Shown: positions 1-9,705, numbered from the stretch's first letter. The stretch: DNA of 64,000 bases from Paenibacillus alba (GCF_013204855.1 NZ_JABMKZ010000005.1:124001-188000); one strand, 5' to 3'. Translations and numbers: made by a program. The notes: generated by a model from the letters alone, not told the origin.

Positions 1-2
1 TC

Positions 3-425
3 AAGAGTACACTGCAAAGCGGCGTTCAGCTATCACCGATCGAAGAGTTGAATAAGGACAAATCCCTGTTCCCTTATCCAGAATTTACTTCGTTCTACAA
101 TCTGCACGAAACCGAGATGAGACTTGGTCCAAGCATCGCCAAGCGAAATATCAACACATCTTCCGTCGTAGCTGAGCTTGGCGAAATTAAGCAGCTGAAA
201 ATGAAACCGAGCTTCGGCGACCTGTTTATCAAAATGCTCGCGGATGATAAAACCGATGTCGATGCGACCATGAAGGAGTATGCAAATAAAATGAATGCCG
301 GACTGCAAGCCGCAATCGATAAAGTGAATGCTTCTGGATCGAAAGTGAGTCTGAACGACTTTACATTCCCGAACTGGGAGCCTTCGAAAGACTATACGGA
401 CGAGGCTTACAAGTCATTAAAGTAA
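3..425 (+). CDS. Extracellular solute-binding protein, C-terminal part (ABC importer)
   Basis: The window opens inside a gene; about 140 codons remain, in frame from base 3 to the TAA at 423-425. The remnant reads like the C-terminal lobe of a family 1 extracellular solute-binding protein: helical, lysine-rich, ending in a Trp-containing stretch (NWEPSKDYTDEAYKSLK). The family is a cell-surface lipoprotein that captures oligosaccharide and hands it to MalF/MalG-type permeases. Two such permeases lie downstream at 2005 and 2968, and the sulfatase follows after only 25 nt, so it is probably the binding component of this importer. The TTG at 48 is not a real start, because the frame stays open to the window edge. 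Substrate is inferred from neighbours (sulfated glycosaminoglycan fragments), not from this fragment. Confidence 0.75.
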   Translation, partial: KSTLQSGVQLSPIEELNKDKSLFPYPEFTSFYNLHETEMRLGPSIAKRNINTSSVVAELGEIKQLKMKPSFGDLFIKMLADDKTDVDATMKEYANKMNAGLQAAIDKVNASGSKVSLNDFTFPNWEPSKDYTDEAYKSLK

Positions 426-450
426 TTCACCCATTGGAGGGCTTCCAACC

Positions 451-1920
451 ATGAATGTACTGGTTATTATGTCGGACGAGCATTCCAACAATACGATGGG
501 CTGTACGGGCCACACAATCGTGAAAACACCTAATTTGGATCAATTGGCGGAGGAAGGCGCCGTATTCACGAATGCGTATACGAATTGCCCGGTATGTACC
601 CCAGCGCGAGCGAGCTTTGTGGCAGGGCGATATGTGCACGAACTCGGGACTTGGGACAACTCGACACCGTATGACGGACAATTGAAAGACATGCCGCAGC
701 ATTTAGCTGAACATGGCCAAGCGATGTACAGCTTCGGCAAATTGGATTTGCATCCGGAAGGCGAGTATGAAGGTCTTGTAGCCGCTCACCCCGGACATCG
801 CAATATCGTTGATATAGGCGCCTTCTTCCGGGAAACGGGCGAAGCTAAACCTAAAGTGGAGGAAAGATACCAGAAAATCGGGATTCGCGAGGGCATTAAC
901 AAGGATCAAACGATCCTTGCGGAAACGGTTCAGTGGTTGAAGCAGCACTCCCAGGAGCAGCAGAAGGATCCGGATAAGCCATGGTTTCTATACGTAGGCT
1001 TCCTCAATCCGCATTTTCCATTCTATGTGAAACAAGAGCACTGGGATTATTACGATAAGCTGGTGCCGAACGTACCGGCAGAGCTGAACCGTCCTTTTAC
1101 AGAACTGAATGAGCCGCTTAACGCACTGCGTCATTATTTCCGTTCGGATCTCGTGGATGAAAATACGATCCGCCGCATGCAAGTGGGGTATTACGCACTG
1201 ACAAGCGAGCTGGACGACAACGTCGGCACGATTCTGCAAACCTTGAAAGAGGAGGGGATGTATGACGACACGCTGATTATTTATACGAGCGATCATGGCG
1301 AACAGCTTGGGTGTCACGGACTTTGGTTCAAATGCTGCATGTACGAAGAAACGGCCAATATTCCGCTGATTATGAAAGGTCCTTCGGTAGCCAGGCATAA
1401 CACCGTTGAACATCCAGTTTCACTTGTCGACATCTATCCTACAGTTTGCGATGCGCTTGGCGTGCCAGTACCGCAAGATGTGCCCGGCCGGTCGCTCCTC
1501 AAGCTGGCAGCAGGACAAACCGATGAGGATCGCAAGGACTTCGTCTTTAGCGAATATCATGGACACGGTATACCCGTGGGCATGTACATGATCCGTTGGA
1601 AGCAGTGGAAGTATGTGTATTATACCGGCGGATACGCACCTCAGCTGTTCGATGTAGAGCAGGATCCGCAAGAGATGGTGAATCTGGCAGAAGCTTTAGA
1701 GCAAACTTCGGATATCAAAGAAGTCTTGCAGGAATGTCATAGCAGGCTGCTTCAACTCTGCGATCCGGAGGCAACCGAGGATCGGGCCAAAGCGTTTCAG
1801 GCAAAAACAAAGAAAGAGCTCGGCATCGAATCTTTTGCGGTCGGAGATCCTTCATCTAGCGGATTTGTGAATCAACAATGGAAGATACCTCATCCGGAAC
1901 CGCTGCTCGGGCAAGCTTAA
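451..1920 (+). CDS. Type I (formylglycine) sulfatase
   Basis: A 489-residue arylsulfatase-superfamily enzyme that removes sulfate esters. The signature C49-T-P-A-R is the C-x-P-x-R motif in which the Cys is converted to formylglycine. An early Asp-Glu pair (residues 9-10) and D281-H282 (SDHGEQLG) supply metal ligands. The tail of this motif (SDHGEQLGCHGLW) resembles choline-sulfatase-like and glycosaminoglycan sulfatases. No signal peptide is seen, so it probably acts in the cytoplasm on imported sulfated oligosaccharides. An SD (GGAGG) precedes the ATG. It sits between an importer binding protein and two permeases, in a locus that also encodes a PL8 lyase, suggesting desulfation of chondroitin or dermatan fragments. 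No formylglycine-generating or anaerobic sulfatase-maturating enzyme is in the window. Family call is firm; substrate is inference. Confidence 0.9.
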   Translation: MNVLVIMSDEHSNNTMGCTGHTIVKTPNLDQLAEEGAVFTNAYTNCPVCTPARASFVAGRYVHELGTWDNSTPYDGQLKDMPQHLAEHGQAMYSFGKLDLHPEGEYEGLVAAHPGHRNIVDIGAFFRETGEAKPKVEERYQKIGIREGINKDQTILAETVQWLKQHSQEQQKDPDKPWFLYVGFLNPHFPFYVKQEHWDYYDKLVPNVPAELNRPFTELNEPLNALRHYFRSDLVDENTIRRMQVGYYALTSELDDNVGTILQTLKEEGMYDDTLIIYTSDHGEQLGCHGLWFKCCMYEETANIPLIMKGPSVARHNTVEHPVSLVDIYPTVCDALGVPVPQDVPGRSLLKLAAGQTDEDRKDFVFSEYHGHGIPVGMYMIRWKQWKYVYYTGGYAPQLFDVEQDPQEMVNLAEALEQTSDIKEVLQECHSRLLQLCDPEATEDRAKAFQAKTKKELGIESFAVGDPSSSGFVNQQWKIPHPEPLLGQA

Positions 1921-1927
1921 TTATCAG

Positions 1928-1970
1928 ATAGGGCAGTTTCTACACAAGTAGTACCGCCCTATTTTCTTTA
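1928..1970 (+). terminator. Hairpin terminator/attenuator after the sulfatase
   Basis: ATAGGGC (1928-1934) pairs with GCCCTAT (1956-1962). Inside is a second small stem, CTAC-acaa-GTAG. A TTTTCTTT tract follows. It lies 8 nt after the sulfatase stop and 35 nt before the first permease gene, so it may only attenuate read-through within the locus. Confidence 0.65.
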
Positions 1971-2004
1971 GATTCAAGATTTATTTCTGCGAGGGGAAAC
2001 GCAC

Positions 2005-2955
2005 ATGGTAGCAGTGAAGGGAACAAGCAAGAAGGCTATTGGGAAAATAAGCAAAACTCGAAGAAAAAAGCTGCTGTACTGTTACTTATTTATACTTCCG
2101 CAGCTGGTTTTATTTCTAGCTTTTACGATTTATCCTATCATTATGAGCTATGTGTACAGTTTTTTTGAATGGAGCGGCTATGGCCCGTTAAAGGGATTTG
2201 TCGGATTGCATAACTACCTGGAGACGATATCCGATCCTTTCTTTTGGAATGCGTTCAAGAATAGCTTTGTGTTTATGTTCTTTCTGGTACTGATTCAAGT
2301 ACCGTTTGCTTTGCTCATGGCTATGTTGTTAAATGCCTCGTGGTTAAAAGGCGCCGTCGTGTATCGTACCATTTATTTTTTGCCGGTCGTTACGACTACC
2401 GCTGTCATCGGTGTTATAATGCGGTTTATTTTCGGAGTCTACAAAGGGCTTATCAATGAGATTCTCATCACGTTGGGATTACTGGACAAGCCTGTCGATT
2501 GGCTCGGTTCACTAGATACGGCAATGATGATTATCGTCCTGGTAGGCGTGTGGAAGACTTTCGGAATGAAGATGATTTACTGGCTGGCAGCGCTTCAATC
2601 GCTTCCGAAGGATCTGTTCGAAGCTGCAAAAGTGGATGGAGCAAATCCCCTGCAGGTCTTCCGCTACGTTATGCTGCCCCTCCTGCTGCCGGTCGGCAGT
2701 GTCATTGTGCTCTTGTCTGCGGTCAATGCTTTGCATGTCTTCGATTTGGTAAAATCGATGACGAATGGCGGGCCAGCGTATCATACGGATATGGTAGATT
2801 TATATATCTACCGGTATGCCTTCGAAGGCGGAAGCATGCCGAGGGCCGGATTTGCTTCGGCCGCAGGCGTCGTATACGGGTTCGCAATTCTTTTCGTCTC
2901 TTTGATTCTTGGATTTATCGTCAAAAAAACGGGTGGCAGGCAAACATCGCACTAA
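2005..2955 (+). CDS. Carbohydrate ABC transporter permease (MalF/UgpA-like)
   Basis: A 316-residue membrane protein with six predicted hydrophobic segments, the usual size for MalF-like CUT1 permeases. The binding-protein-dependent EAA loop is clear at about residues 206-225 (EAAKVDGANPLQVFRYVMLP), where the ATPase docks. GAGGGG precedes the ATG by about 8 nt. It pairs with the second permease 12 nt downstream and presumably with the solute-binding protein whose end opens the window. No ATPase is encoded in the locus; in Firmicutes a shared MsmX-type ATPase usually energises such importers. Substrate is inferred to be sugar fragments released by the lyase encoded at 6454. Confidence 0.9.
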   Translation: MVAVKGTSKKAIGKISKTRRKKLLYCYLFILPQLVLFLAFTIYPIIMSYVYSFFEWSGYGPLKGFVGLHNYLETISDPFFWNAFKNSFVFMFFLVLIQVPFALLMAMLLNASWLKGAVVYRTIYFLPVVTTTAVIGVIMRFIFGVYKGLINEILITLGLLDKPVDWLGSLDTAMMIIVLVGVWKTFGMKMIYWLAALQSLPKDLFEAAKVDGANPLQVFRYVMLPLLLPVGSVIVLLSAVNALHVFDLVKSMTNGGPAYHTDMVDLYIYRYAFEGGSMPRAGFASAAGVVYGFAILFVSLILGFIVKKTGGRQTSH

Positions 2956-2967
2956 GGGGAGAGTTTC

Positions 2968-3810
2968 ATGAATTTGTCCAGTCAGGGAAAAAGAACGCTG
3001 CGAGGTCTTGTTCATTTCATTTTAATCGCGATCGGCATCGTATGGGTATATCCATTCGTGTGGATGATTACTTCGTCTTTCAAAACAAATGCGGAATACA
3101 TCGCCAAAGGCTATACGTTTTTCCCGGAGAAGTTTCAGTTTGATAATTTCAAACGGGCTTGGGAAACGGCCAATTTCTCTGCCTACTTTTTGAACTCTGT
3201 CATTGTTTCGGTGTTTGTAGTGGCGATAGTCGTAGCTGTATGTGCCATGACAGGGTATGTGCTGGGCAGATATCGATTCCCGGGGAGGTTATTGTTTATC
3301 TCATTAATTACTGCTACGATGTTTATGCCAAAAGGTTATACGATCATACCGATTTATTATTTGATCAATCTTCTGGGGCTAAACAATACACTGGCGGGTA
3401 TCATTGTAGCGGAGATTGGCGGTGCCCACGTCTTGTTTATCCTGCTCTTTACGGCTCATTTTAGCGGAATTCCCAAAGAGCTTGAAGAAGCAGCGGAAAT
3501 CGACGGCAGCGGATTTATGCGGACGTTCGTTCAGGTCATGCTGCCGTTATCTAAACCAATCATCGCAACGACGTGTATACTCCAATTTATGTGGGCGTGG
3601 AATTCGTTCTTATTGCCGCTAATATTCACTTTGAACAAACCAGAGCTTCGAACGCTCGGCGTCGGCATGTATCAGTTCGTTGGAGAGAACAGTGTGGACT
3701 GGACAGGGATGGCCGCTGCTGCCTGCATTTCCTTGCTCCCGATTATCACTGTGTTTATCCTCTTCCAGCGATATTTCGTAGAAGGGGTTGCCGGCTCCGT
3801 GAAAGGATAA
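2968..3810 (+). CDS. Carbohydrate ABC transporter permease (MalG/UgpE-like)
   Basis: A 280-residue inner-membrane permease of the MalG type with six predicted transmembrane segments. The EAA motif (EEAAEIDGSGFMRTFVQVML) is at about residues 173-192. A typical C-terminus, RYFVEGVAGSVKG, ends the protein; this is the common MalG-family tail. The gene follows the MalF-like gene by 12 nt with SD AAGGGGAG and is followed 16 nt later by the sensor kinase, so the two permeases and the two-component genes probably share a transcript. Confidence 0.9.
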   Translation: MNLSSQGKRTLRGLVHFILIAIGIVWVYPFVWMITSSFKTNAEYIAKGYTFFPEKFQFDNFKRAWETANFSAYFLNSVIVSVFVVAIVVAVCAMTGYVLGRYRFPGRLLFISLITATMFMPKGYTIIPIYYLINLLGLNNTLAGIIVAEIGGAHVLFILLFTAHFSGIPKELEEAAEIDGSGFMRTFVQVMLPLSKPIIATTCILQFMWAWNSFLLPLIFTLNKPELRTLGVGMYQFVGENSVDWTGMAAAACISLLPIITVFILFQRYFVEGVAGSVKG

Positions 3811-3826
3811 TATCGGGGGAGAACCT

Positions 3827-5638
3827 ATGAGAAAAGCGCACATTGCTCAGGCTGATTTTTTCCGCAACATGAATATGAAGAACAAATTGTTGATTGTCTT
3901 TTTACTGATCGGACTTGTGCCGGTACTTTGTTTCGCTCTGATTACCTATCAGCAATCCACCAAAGCCTTTGAAGCAGAGTTGAGCAAATATACCGTAGAA
4001 ATTGCCAAGCAGGCGGGAGGGCGTCTCGATTCGTTCGGACAGGAAATGGAAAGAATCAGCAACATTGTGCGTTTTGACGGGGATGTGCAAACGATCTTAT
4101 ATCAGGCGCCTCACCCCTCTGATTCAGAATTCATTCAATCGGTAAGGTCTGTAAGAAATTTATTTGAGACGATTTCCAATTTCCGCAGTCATTTAAAAGG
4201 TATTTATCTTATAGAAGATCCGGGTATACTCGTGTACAGCTCCACAGGGGACGTTGCCAATATGGACTTTGCCTTTGATCAAGACCCCTGGTTCAAGCAA
4301 ATTAAGCAACAGCAGCAGTTCCATTTAAACCCGGTCCATCCCCAGAATTACGTAAAAGGCGATCCTGTGGTGACGTTCTCGACTCGTGTACTGGATAATC
4401 GCGAGTTCCATACGAAAGGAACGCTGTTGTTCGATTTCTCGCCGACCATTTTACGTGAAATGAGCGATACGATTCAGTTAGGGAAAACTGGATATGTGTT
4501 TATGATGACGGAAGACGGCGAAAGTGTCATTCCAACGGATCACTCACTTTCCTGGCTGAAGGAGAATAATCGATTAGAGCTGTTCAAAGGTCGAACCTCG
4601 GGTCACTTTCTTCTCGAAGTCAATGGAAGGAAAACGCTGGTAGGATTTCATACCTCCACACAAACAGGATGGAAAATCGTCGGCGTTGTTCCCTTTGCGG
4701 AATTGGCGACAGAGATGAATGCCATTCGTGTAGGTATAATTATCATGATTCTGGCGGCACTGATCGGCATATTTCTCTTATCCACAGCGCTAAGCAAAAT
4801 GTTCACTGAACCGCTTAAATTGCTTGTACATCATATGAAAGCGGTGGAGATGGGGAATTTTGACGTGTCTCTCGCTTTAAACCGGCGTGATGAAATCGGC
4901 AAGTTGAACAACTCCTTTAACCAGATGGTAGAGGAACTTCATCGCATGAAAAATGTCGTGTTTATGGCGGAGGTTCGTGAATATCAGAATCAGCTGCTTC
5001 TGAAAGATTCCGAGTTGAAATCGCTCCAAGCACAAATCAAACCTCATTTTCTCTACAATACATTGAATGTTATCGTATGTATTGCAGAAGTGCATGGCGT
5101 CGATGAAATCGTGCATGTCAGTCAAGCGTTATCGAAGATGTTCAAATACAGCATAAGCGGCTCGCCAGTTACGACACTGGAAGAAGAAATCGAACACTTG
5201 AAAGCTTATTTGAGCATTGTGCAGGTCCGTTTTCCGAACCGATTTGAGGTGCAGGTGCAGGTCGATCCTGAGCTTATGGATATTCAGGTTCTGAAGCTGA
5301 TTTGTCAGCCAGTCGTGGAAAACTGTGTCAAGCATGCTTTCCTGGGGAAGGAAGGTCCTGGGCAAATTCTGGTGTCAGTCAAGGCTGAGAACGGCAATCT
5401 CATCTTTCATTTTAAGGATGACGGCATTGGAATGGGCCCAGATCAATTGCGCAAATTCCAGAAACAGCAGCAGCCCAAACAGGATAAGCATATTGGGCTT
5501 GCCAACGTACAATTGAGATTGCAGATGGTTTACGGGGATCGTTTTGCTATGAACATCAAGAGTGAGGTAAACGAAGGCACTTGTGTCGAAATTGTACTTG
5601 CGGGAGTGGTTGACCATATATCACGCATTGATCGTTGA
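3827..5638 (+). CDS. YesM-type sensor histidine kinase
   Basis: A 603-residue membrane kinase. A transmembrane helix near residues 25-45, an extracellular dCache-like sensor of about 250 residues, a second helix near 300-325 and a HAMP domain precede a His_kinase domain (PF06580 type). The phosphoacceptor is H407 in IKPHFLYNTLN. HATPase motifs follow: the N box (CQPVVENCVKHAF) and a G box (DDGIGMG). This architecture is that of the YesM/LytS-like kinases that sense extracellular saccharides and control adjacent importers and lyases. GGGGGAG precedes the ATG. The 3' end overlaps the response regulator by 29 nt, a sign of translational coupling. The ligand is unknown but is plausibly a sugar bound by the neighbouring importer. 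Confidence 0.92.
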   Translation: MRKAHIAQADFFRNMNMKNKLLIVFLLIGLVPVLCFALITYQQSTKAFEAELSKYTVEIAKQAGGRLDSFGQEMERISNIVRFDGDVQTILYQAPHPSDSEFIQSVRSVRNLFETISNFRSHLKGIYLIEDPGILVYSSTGDVANMDFAFDQDPWFKQIKQQQQFHLNPVHPQNYVKGDPVVTFSTRVLDNREFHTKGTLLFDFSPTILREMSDTIQLGKTGYVFMMTEDGESVIPTDHSLSWLKENNRLELFKGRTSGHFLLEVNGRKTLVGFHTSTQTGWKIVGVVPFAELATEMNAIRVGIIIMILAALIGIFLLSTALSKMFTEPLKLLVHHMKAVEMGNFDVSLALNRRDEIGKLNNSFNQMVEELHRMKNVVFMAEVREYQNQLLLKDSELKSLQAQIKPHFLYNTLNVIVCIAEVHGVDEIVHVSQALSKMFKYSISGSPVTTLEEEIEHLKAYLSIVQVRFPNRFEVQVQVDPELMDIQVLKLICQPVVENCVKHAFLGKEGPGQILVSVKAENGNLIFHFKDDGIGMGPDQLRKFQKQQQPKQDKHIGLANVQLRLQMVYGDRFAMNIKSEVNEGTCVEIVLAGVVDHISRIDR

Positions 5639-6410
5639 TGACGAGTTTTGGATGCTGGAAGGGATGAAAAAGGTAATCAAACGTGACTGCCCTGATTACA
5701 CGGTGACCGCTGTAGCGAAGGACGGCAAGCAGGCGATTGCATATTTAGAAAAGGAAAAGTTCGATATTGTCATTACGGATATCCTGATGCCTCATATGGA
5801 CGGCTTGCAGCTGCTGCAAGAAATCAGAAGGAGAGGCTGGAAGATTCCGGTATTAATTATCTCCGCGCACAGCGAATTCGAGTATGCGAAACAAGCCGTG
5901 CATTATGGCGCTTTCGATTATATCTTGAAGCCTTTGAACAGAACGCTGATTCGATCCGCCTTGGAAAGAGCCAAGTCCGTCATGGCTCCTGCTTCGAGAA
6001 CCGGCGAGGATGTGTTGAATATGGCGACTGTGAGTCAAACGCAGGGGAAGGAAATAGTGGAAATGATCAGGCGATCCCTTCAAGTATCGTTTATGAACAA
6101 TTGGTCTATTTCTGATTACTCGGAACAGTTGGGGTATAACACTTCCTATTTAAGCCGATTGTTTAAGCAGGAAACAGGAAAAGGCTTTGTTCATTATTTA
6201 ACGGAGCTTCGGATGGAAGCGGCCCAAAAGATGATTCAGGACGGCAAGCTCAGTATGATGGAAATTGCCAAACAAATCGGTTACAAGGACTATAGGCATT
6301 TCCGCAAACTGTTTAAACAATTTACAGGCACGGGGCCGAAGGAGTACCAAAACACGCAGAACAGGGGAGATTTAGTGCAGCAGGAACAAGCGACTGAAAC
6401 GAAACGATGA
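5610..6410 (+). CDS. YesN-type AraC-family response regulator
   Basis: Response regulator with an N-terminal receiver domain and a C-terminal AraC DNA-binding domain. I choose the TTG at 5610 over the upstream GTG at 5583. From 5610 the protein begins directly with the beta-1 strand and acidic pair (ALIVDDE), the phosphoacceptor falls at D57 (DILMPHMDG), and a GGGAG lies just upstream. This gives 266 residues, short for YesN proteins because the usual middle linker is almost absent. The AraC HTH pair is at about residues 165-255 and ends in the family motif YKDYRHFRKLFKQFTGTGPKEY. It overlaps the kinase gene and probably activates the locus, including the lyase 43 nt downstream. Confidence 0.9.
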   Translation: MTIYHALIVDDEFWMLEGMKKVIKRDCPDYTVTAVAKDGKQAIAYLEKEKFDIVITDILMPHMDGLQLLQEIRRRGWKIPVLIISAHSEFEYAKQAVHYGAFDYILKPLNRTLIRSALERAKSVMAPASRTGEDVLNMATVSQTQGKEIVEMIRRSLQVSFMNNWSISDYSEQLGYNTSYLSRLFKQETGKGFVHYLTELRMEAAQKMIQDGKLSMMEIAKQIGYKDYRHFRKLFKQFTGTGPKEYQNTQNRGDLVQQEQATETKR

Positions 6411-6453
6411 GCGATTGCAATAACAACTATTCGATAATTAAGGAGCTGTTTGT

Positions 6454-9400
6454 ATGCGGGGATCAAAATTATTGAAAAAAGTAATCGGTATTTTCCTTGT
6501 AACGAATTTCTTAATGCTAAGTTCGTCAGTTGTTCCACTCAACAACCAGAAAGCTTTCGCAGCGGATGATTATTCCAATACCGAATCGTTTGAAGCCCCT
6601 GTACTTCCACCCGCATGGACAACGGAGAACGGTGGATCCATCTCCCTCTCGAATAAACATTTCAAGCAGGGGAGTCAATCCATGGCATGGACGTGGAGCA
6701 ACCATTCCAAACTGCGCGGTACGAACCTGAACAATCTGGCAGCAGCCAATACGAAACGTGGCGGTATGAAAATATGGATTTACAATGAAACCCCGATTGC
6801 TGATGAGGTAACGTTTAATTTCGGCAAAACCACGGAGCTCGATAACGGAATTTACCACTATTCATTTAAAGCGAGCCTGAACTTCAAGGGTTGGAGAACG
6901 CTGTGGATTCGTTTCAGAGAGGAAGGCAACAATCCGGCTTATACCCAGAACATAAGCAACGCCCTGCAGGCGATGCAGGTCGTACCCCCGAATTCGGTTT
7001 CATCGGGCACATTATACATCGATAGCATGGAGTTTTCACCAGAAATGATTACGGCCAGGACAGCGGACTATCAGATGCCGAAACCAGGACTAGACGTTGG
7101 ATCAGGTACTTGGGACAATTTATACTATTATAGTCAGAAGCAGCCCACGATCCCTCTGGAGCCGACGATAACCCAGGCGCAGATCACTTCCTTTCAAACC
7201 ATATCGAACAGATATGAAAAATGGGTTCTCGGTGATTCGCTTAACTATGCTGGATTAACTAGCGGTCCGCTTGGAATCAGGTATGATGCTCTGAAATCGT
7301 TCATTTCGGCAGGGCTGACTGCCTATAATAGTCTGAATATTAAGAAATTTTTGGATGGAACGATCACAGGCGAAGCGCTTTATGCCAGCAGGGATCCTCA
7401 TTTGAAAAAATTTGGAGAAGATGTAAGTAAACGCGTGCTTCTGCCCCTGGTCTTCGATTATAAGATTAATGGCAATGCATCCAGTAAACAAAAAGTGATC
7501 GATGTCCTGAATTACATGAATGATCAAGGGTGGGCATTCGGCAGCGCGCTTGGTACGCAGGATCACGAAACGAACAAAAATAACGCCTATTTTCATACTG
7601 TTTATTTGATGCGCAATGAGTTGAAAGCAGCAGGAATCTTCGAGCGGGAGATGAAGACCTGCAATTGGTTTATTAACTTTGGCAAAACTTTCGAATCCGC
7701 TGCCTATGAAGAAACAACGTCAGATGAATATCGCACCAAGTTCATGTACAACTTGCTTTATGTACTTGGTTTGGACAATACCCCAACCAAAGTGCAGTAC
7801 ATGAAGGAACTTCTCAACTTGTACAACTTACAGATAGGGACGCGAGCGCCAGGTTATGCAGATGTCATCAAGCCTGACGGAACGCTCTTCCATCATCGAG
7901 GTACGTACATGAATGCATACGGGAATGACGCGATTCATATGGGATCCCTGCTAGCTTATTTCTTTAGCGGTACTTCTTATGCGTTATCTGAAAACGCTCT
8001 GGGTAATCTCAAGAAAGCTCTGCTGACGATGGAGAAAGTGTCAAATACTCATGATATGGCAATCGGCGCGACAGGCAGATTTCCGGATTCTACGAAGATT
8101 ATCTCGGATCTAGTTCCTGCTTATGCGTATTTGGCGCTCGCCCGAAATCCCGTTGATGAAGAATTGGCGAAGACCTTTATGAGATTATGGGATCCTAACA
8201 ACACCACATTATTCGCGGCCGCCGATTCCTATGGTGTAGCCTATCTCGACACAATGGGAGGACTGCAGCTTGCCCTCAACCTTGTCAACCAGGGTTACAC
8301 TCCGAAAGCGAACCCGCAAGGATTCTGGGTGCTGCCGTATAGTGGTATGGCCGTTAACAGAGTGAATGACCGAATGGTGAGTCTCAAAGGTTGGAGTCAA
8401 TATGTATGGGATTTTGAAAGTACGAACAGCTTTAACCCGCAAACGACGGAAACGTTGGCAGAAAATCTGTATGGCAGATACCAAAGTTACGGGAATATGG
8501 AGGTTTTGAACAGCGGCGGCTTGTTGGCAAGCGGGATCAATACGCAAGCCGGATGGGATTGGAGCAGATGGCCTGGAACGACAGTGAAGCATTTATCTCT
8601 GGAAGAATTGGCATATCCTCTGGATGGTCCGCAGCGTTCATTCACCGACAAGACGTTTACAGGCGGTACTGCGCTGGGGAATAAGTATGGTGTTTTTGCG
8701 ATGGATCTGCATGATACGGTCTATGACACTTCTTTCAGAGCCAAAAAATCAACTTTTTTCTTTGGTGATAAAGTCGTTGCGCTAGGTTCCGATATTACCA
8801 ATTCGGATGCGAATCACCGAACAGAAACGGTATTGTTCCAAAGCTTCATGCCTACGGCATCAATGCCCTTTTATCTGAATTCGATAAATGCAATCACCAG
8901 CGGGACCTATCAAACTTCGCTGAACGGCACGGGCAAAGTCTGGATGGTAGATCCTTATGGAACCGGATATCTGCTCCCCAATGCTTCGGGAACGGTTGTC
9001 ACCAGAGGGGTGCAAAATTCCAAGAACAGCTCTGGGAGCAGTGCTACTTCGGGGTCTTATACGACGGCATACATCGATCACGGTTTGGCGCCAAGCGGAT
9101 CTGGCTATGAATATGCGATGAAGTTGGGAGCAGGGGCTGCAGGAACTAAACGCTTTGCTGAGAACCCAGAATATACAGTTCTGCAGAAAGATAGCAACGT
9201 CCATATTGTGCAGAACACAACAGTCGGACAGGGTGCTACAGGTTACGCTATTTTTAACAGTTCCCAACCAATTAATAAAGGTGCCCTGCGAGGCAGTACC
9301 GCGCCTGCGATGGTTATGATTCAAATGAACGGCAGCTCAGAAATGAAGCTAAGTATGTCGGATCCTGATTTAAGGCTTCCACAGTTTACCGGGCTTTCTA

Positions 9401-9591
9401 CGATAACGGCACAGCATGTGATTATACCGAGCGTGATGAAAAGACAAACGCTAACTATTCAGGGGAAATGGACGCTTAAAGTGCCAAGCTCGGAAGCAAG
9501 AATCATTAGCGCAACGGCGTCTGAAACGAAGATTGAATTTGACTGCGTTGACGGGAAAACGATTGAAGTGGAGTTTATCGTTTCGGCCTAA
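6454..9591 (+). CDS. Secreted polysaccharide lyase family 8, chondroitinase ABC-like
   Basis: A 1045-residue exported lyase expected to cleave chondroitin/dermatan-type or hyaluronan chains by beta-elimination. A Sec signal peptide ends at AFA near residue 37. The N-terminal region (about 38-200) resembles the carbohydrate-binding Lyase_N domain of Proteus chondroitinase ABC, from memory: ISLSNKHFKQGSQSMAWTW, then FKGWRTLWIRF. An alpha-toroid follows with catalytic candidates H480/H481 and Y489 in FHHRGTYMNAYGND, then R542 (TGRFP) and E670 (ENLYGRYQSYG). The C-terminal beta-sandwich contains WDWSRWPGTTVKHLSLEEL, close to the WDWNRMQGATTIHLPL region of chondroitinase ABC. The first His to Tyr spacing of nine matches hyaluronate and AC lyases rather than ABC lyase, so specificity is uncertain. 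It sits downstream of the YesM/YesN pair and closes the locus. Confidence 0.85.
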   Translation: MRGSKLLKKVIGIFLVTNFLMLSSSVVPLNNQKAFAADDYSNTESFEAPVLPPAWTTENGGSISLSNKHFKQGSQSMAWTWSNHSKLRGTNLNNLAAANTKRGGMKIWIYNETPIADEVTFNFGKTTELDNGIYHYSFKASLNFKGWRTLWIRFREEGNNPAYTQNISNALQAMQVVPPNSVSSGTLYIDSMEFSPEMITARTADYQMPKPGLDVGSGTWDNLYYYSQKQPTIPLEPTITQAQITSFQTISNRYEKWVLGDSLNYAGLTSGPLGIRYDALKSFISAGLTAYNSLNIKKFLDGTITGEALYASRDPHLKKFGEDVSKRVLLPLVFDYKINGNASSKQKVIDVLNYMNDQGWAFGSALGTQDHETNKNNAYFHTVYLMRNELKAAGIFEREMKTCNWFINFGKTFESAAYEETTSDEYRTKFMYNLLYVLGLDNTPTKVQYMKELLNLYNLQIGTRAPGYADVIKPDGTLFHHRGTYMNAYGNDAIHMGSLLAYFFSGTSYALSENALGNLKKALLTMEKVSNTHDMAIGATGRFPDSTKIISDLVPAYAYLALARNPVDEELAKTFMRLWDPNNTTLFAAADSYGVAYLDTMGGLQLALNLVNQGYTPKANPQGFWVLPYSGMAVNRVNDRMVSLKGWSQYVWDFESTNSFNPQTTETLAENLYGRYQSYGNMEVLNSGGLLASGINTQAGWDWSRWPGTTVKHLSLEELAYPLDGPQRSFTDKTFTGGTALGNKYGVFAMDLHDTVYDTSFRAKKSTFFFGDKVVALGSDITNSDANHRTETVLFQSFMPTASMPFYLNSINAITSGTYQTSLNGTGKVWMVDPYGTGYLLPNASGTVVTRGVQNSKNSSGSSATSGSYTTAYIDHGLAPSGSGYEYAMKLGAGAAGTKRFAENPEYTVLQKDSNVHIVQNTTVGQGATGYAIFNSSQPINKGALRGSTAPAMVMIQMNGSSEMKLSMSDPDLRLPQFTGLSTITAQHVIIPSVMKRQTLTIQGKWTLKVPSSEARIISATASETKIEFDCVDGKTIEVEFIVSA

Positions 9592-9631
9592 ACACTTAAA
9601 AATAGGTTTCCTCAAAGACGCTTCGCTAAAG

Positions 9632-9675
9632 CAGTCCCGGTTCTCTTTATTAAAGGGGGCCGGGACTGTTCTTTA
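9632..9675 (+). terminator. Strong rho-independent terminator after the lyase
   Basis: CAGTCCCGG (9632-9640) pairs perfectly with CCGGGACTG (9660-9668), and the loop can add AT-rich pairs. TTCTTT follows. It closes the glycosaminoglycan locus. Confidence 0.85.
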
Positions 9676-9705
9676 GAGCGCAGCATGCTAGTAAACGATT
9701 AATAA

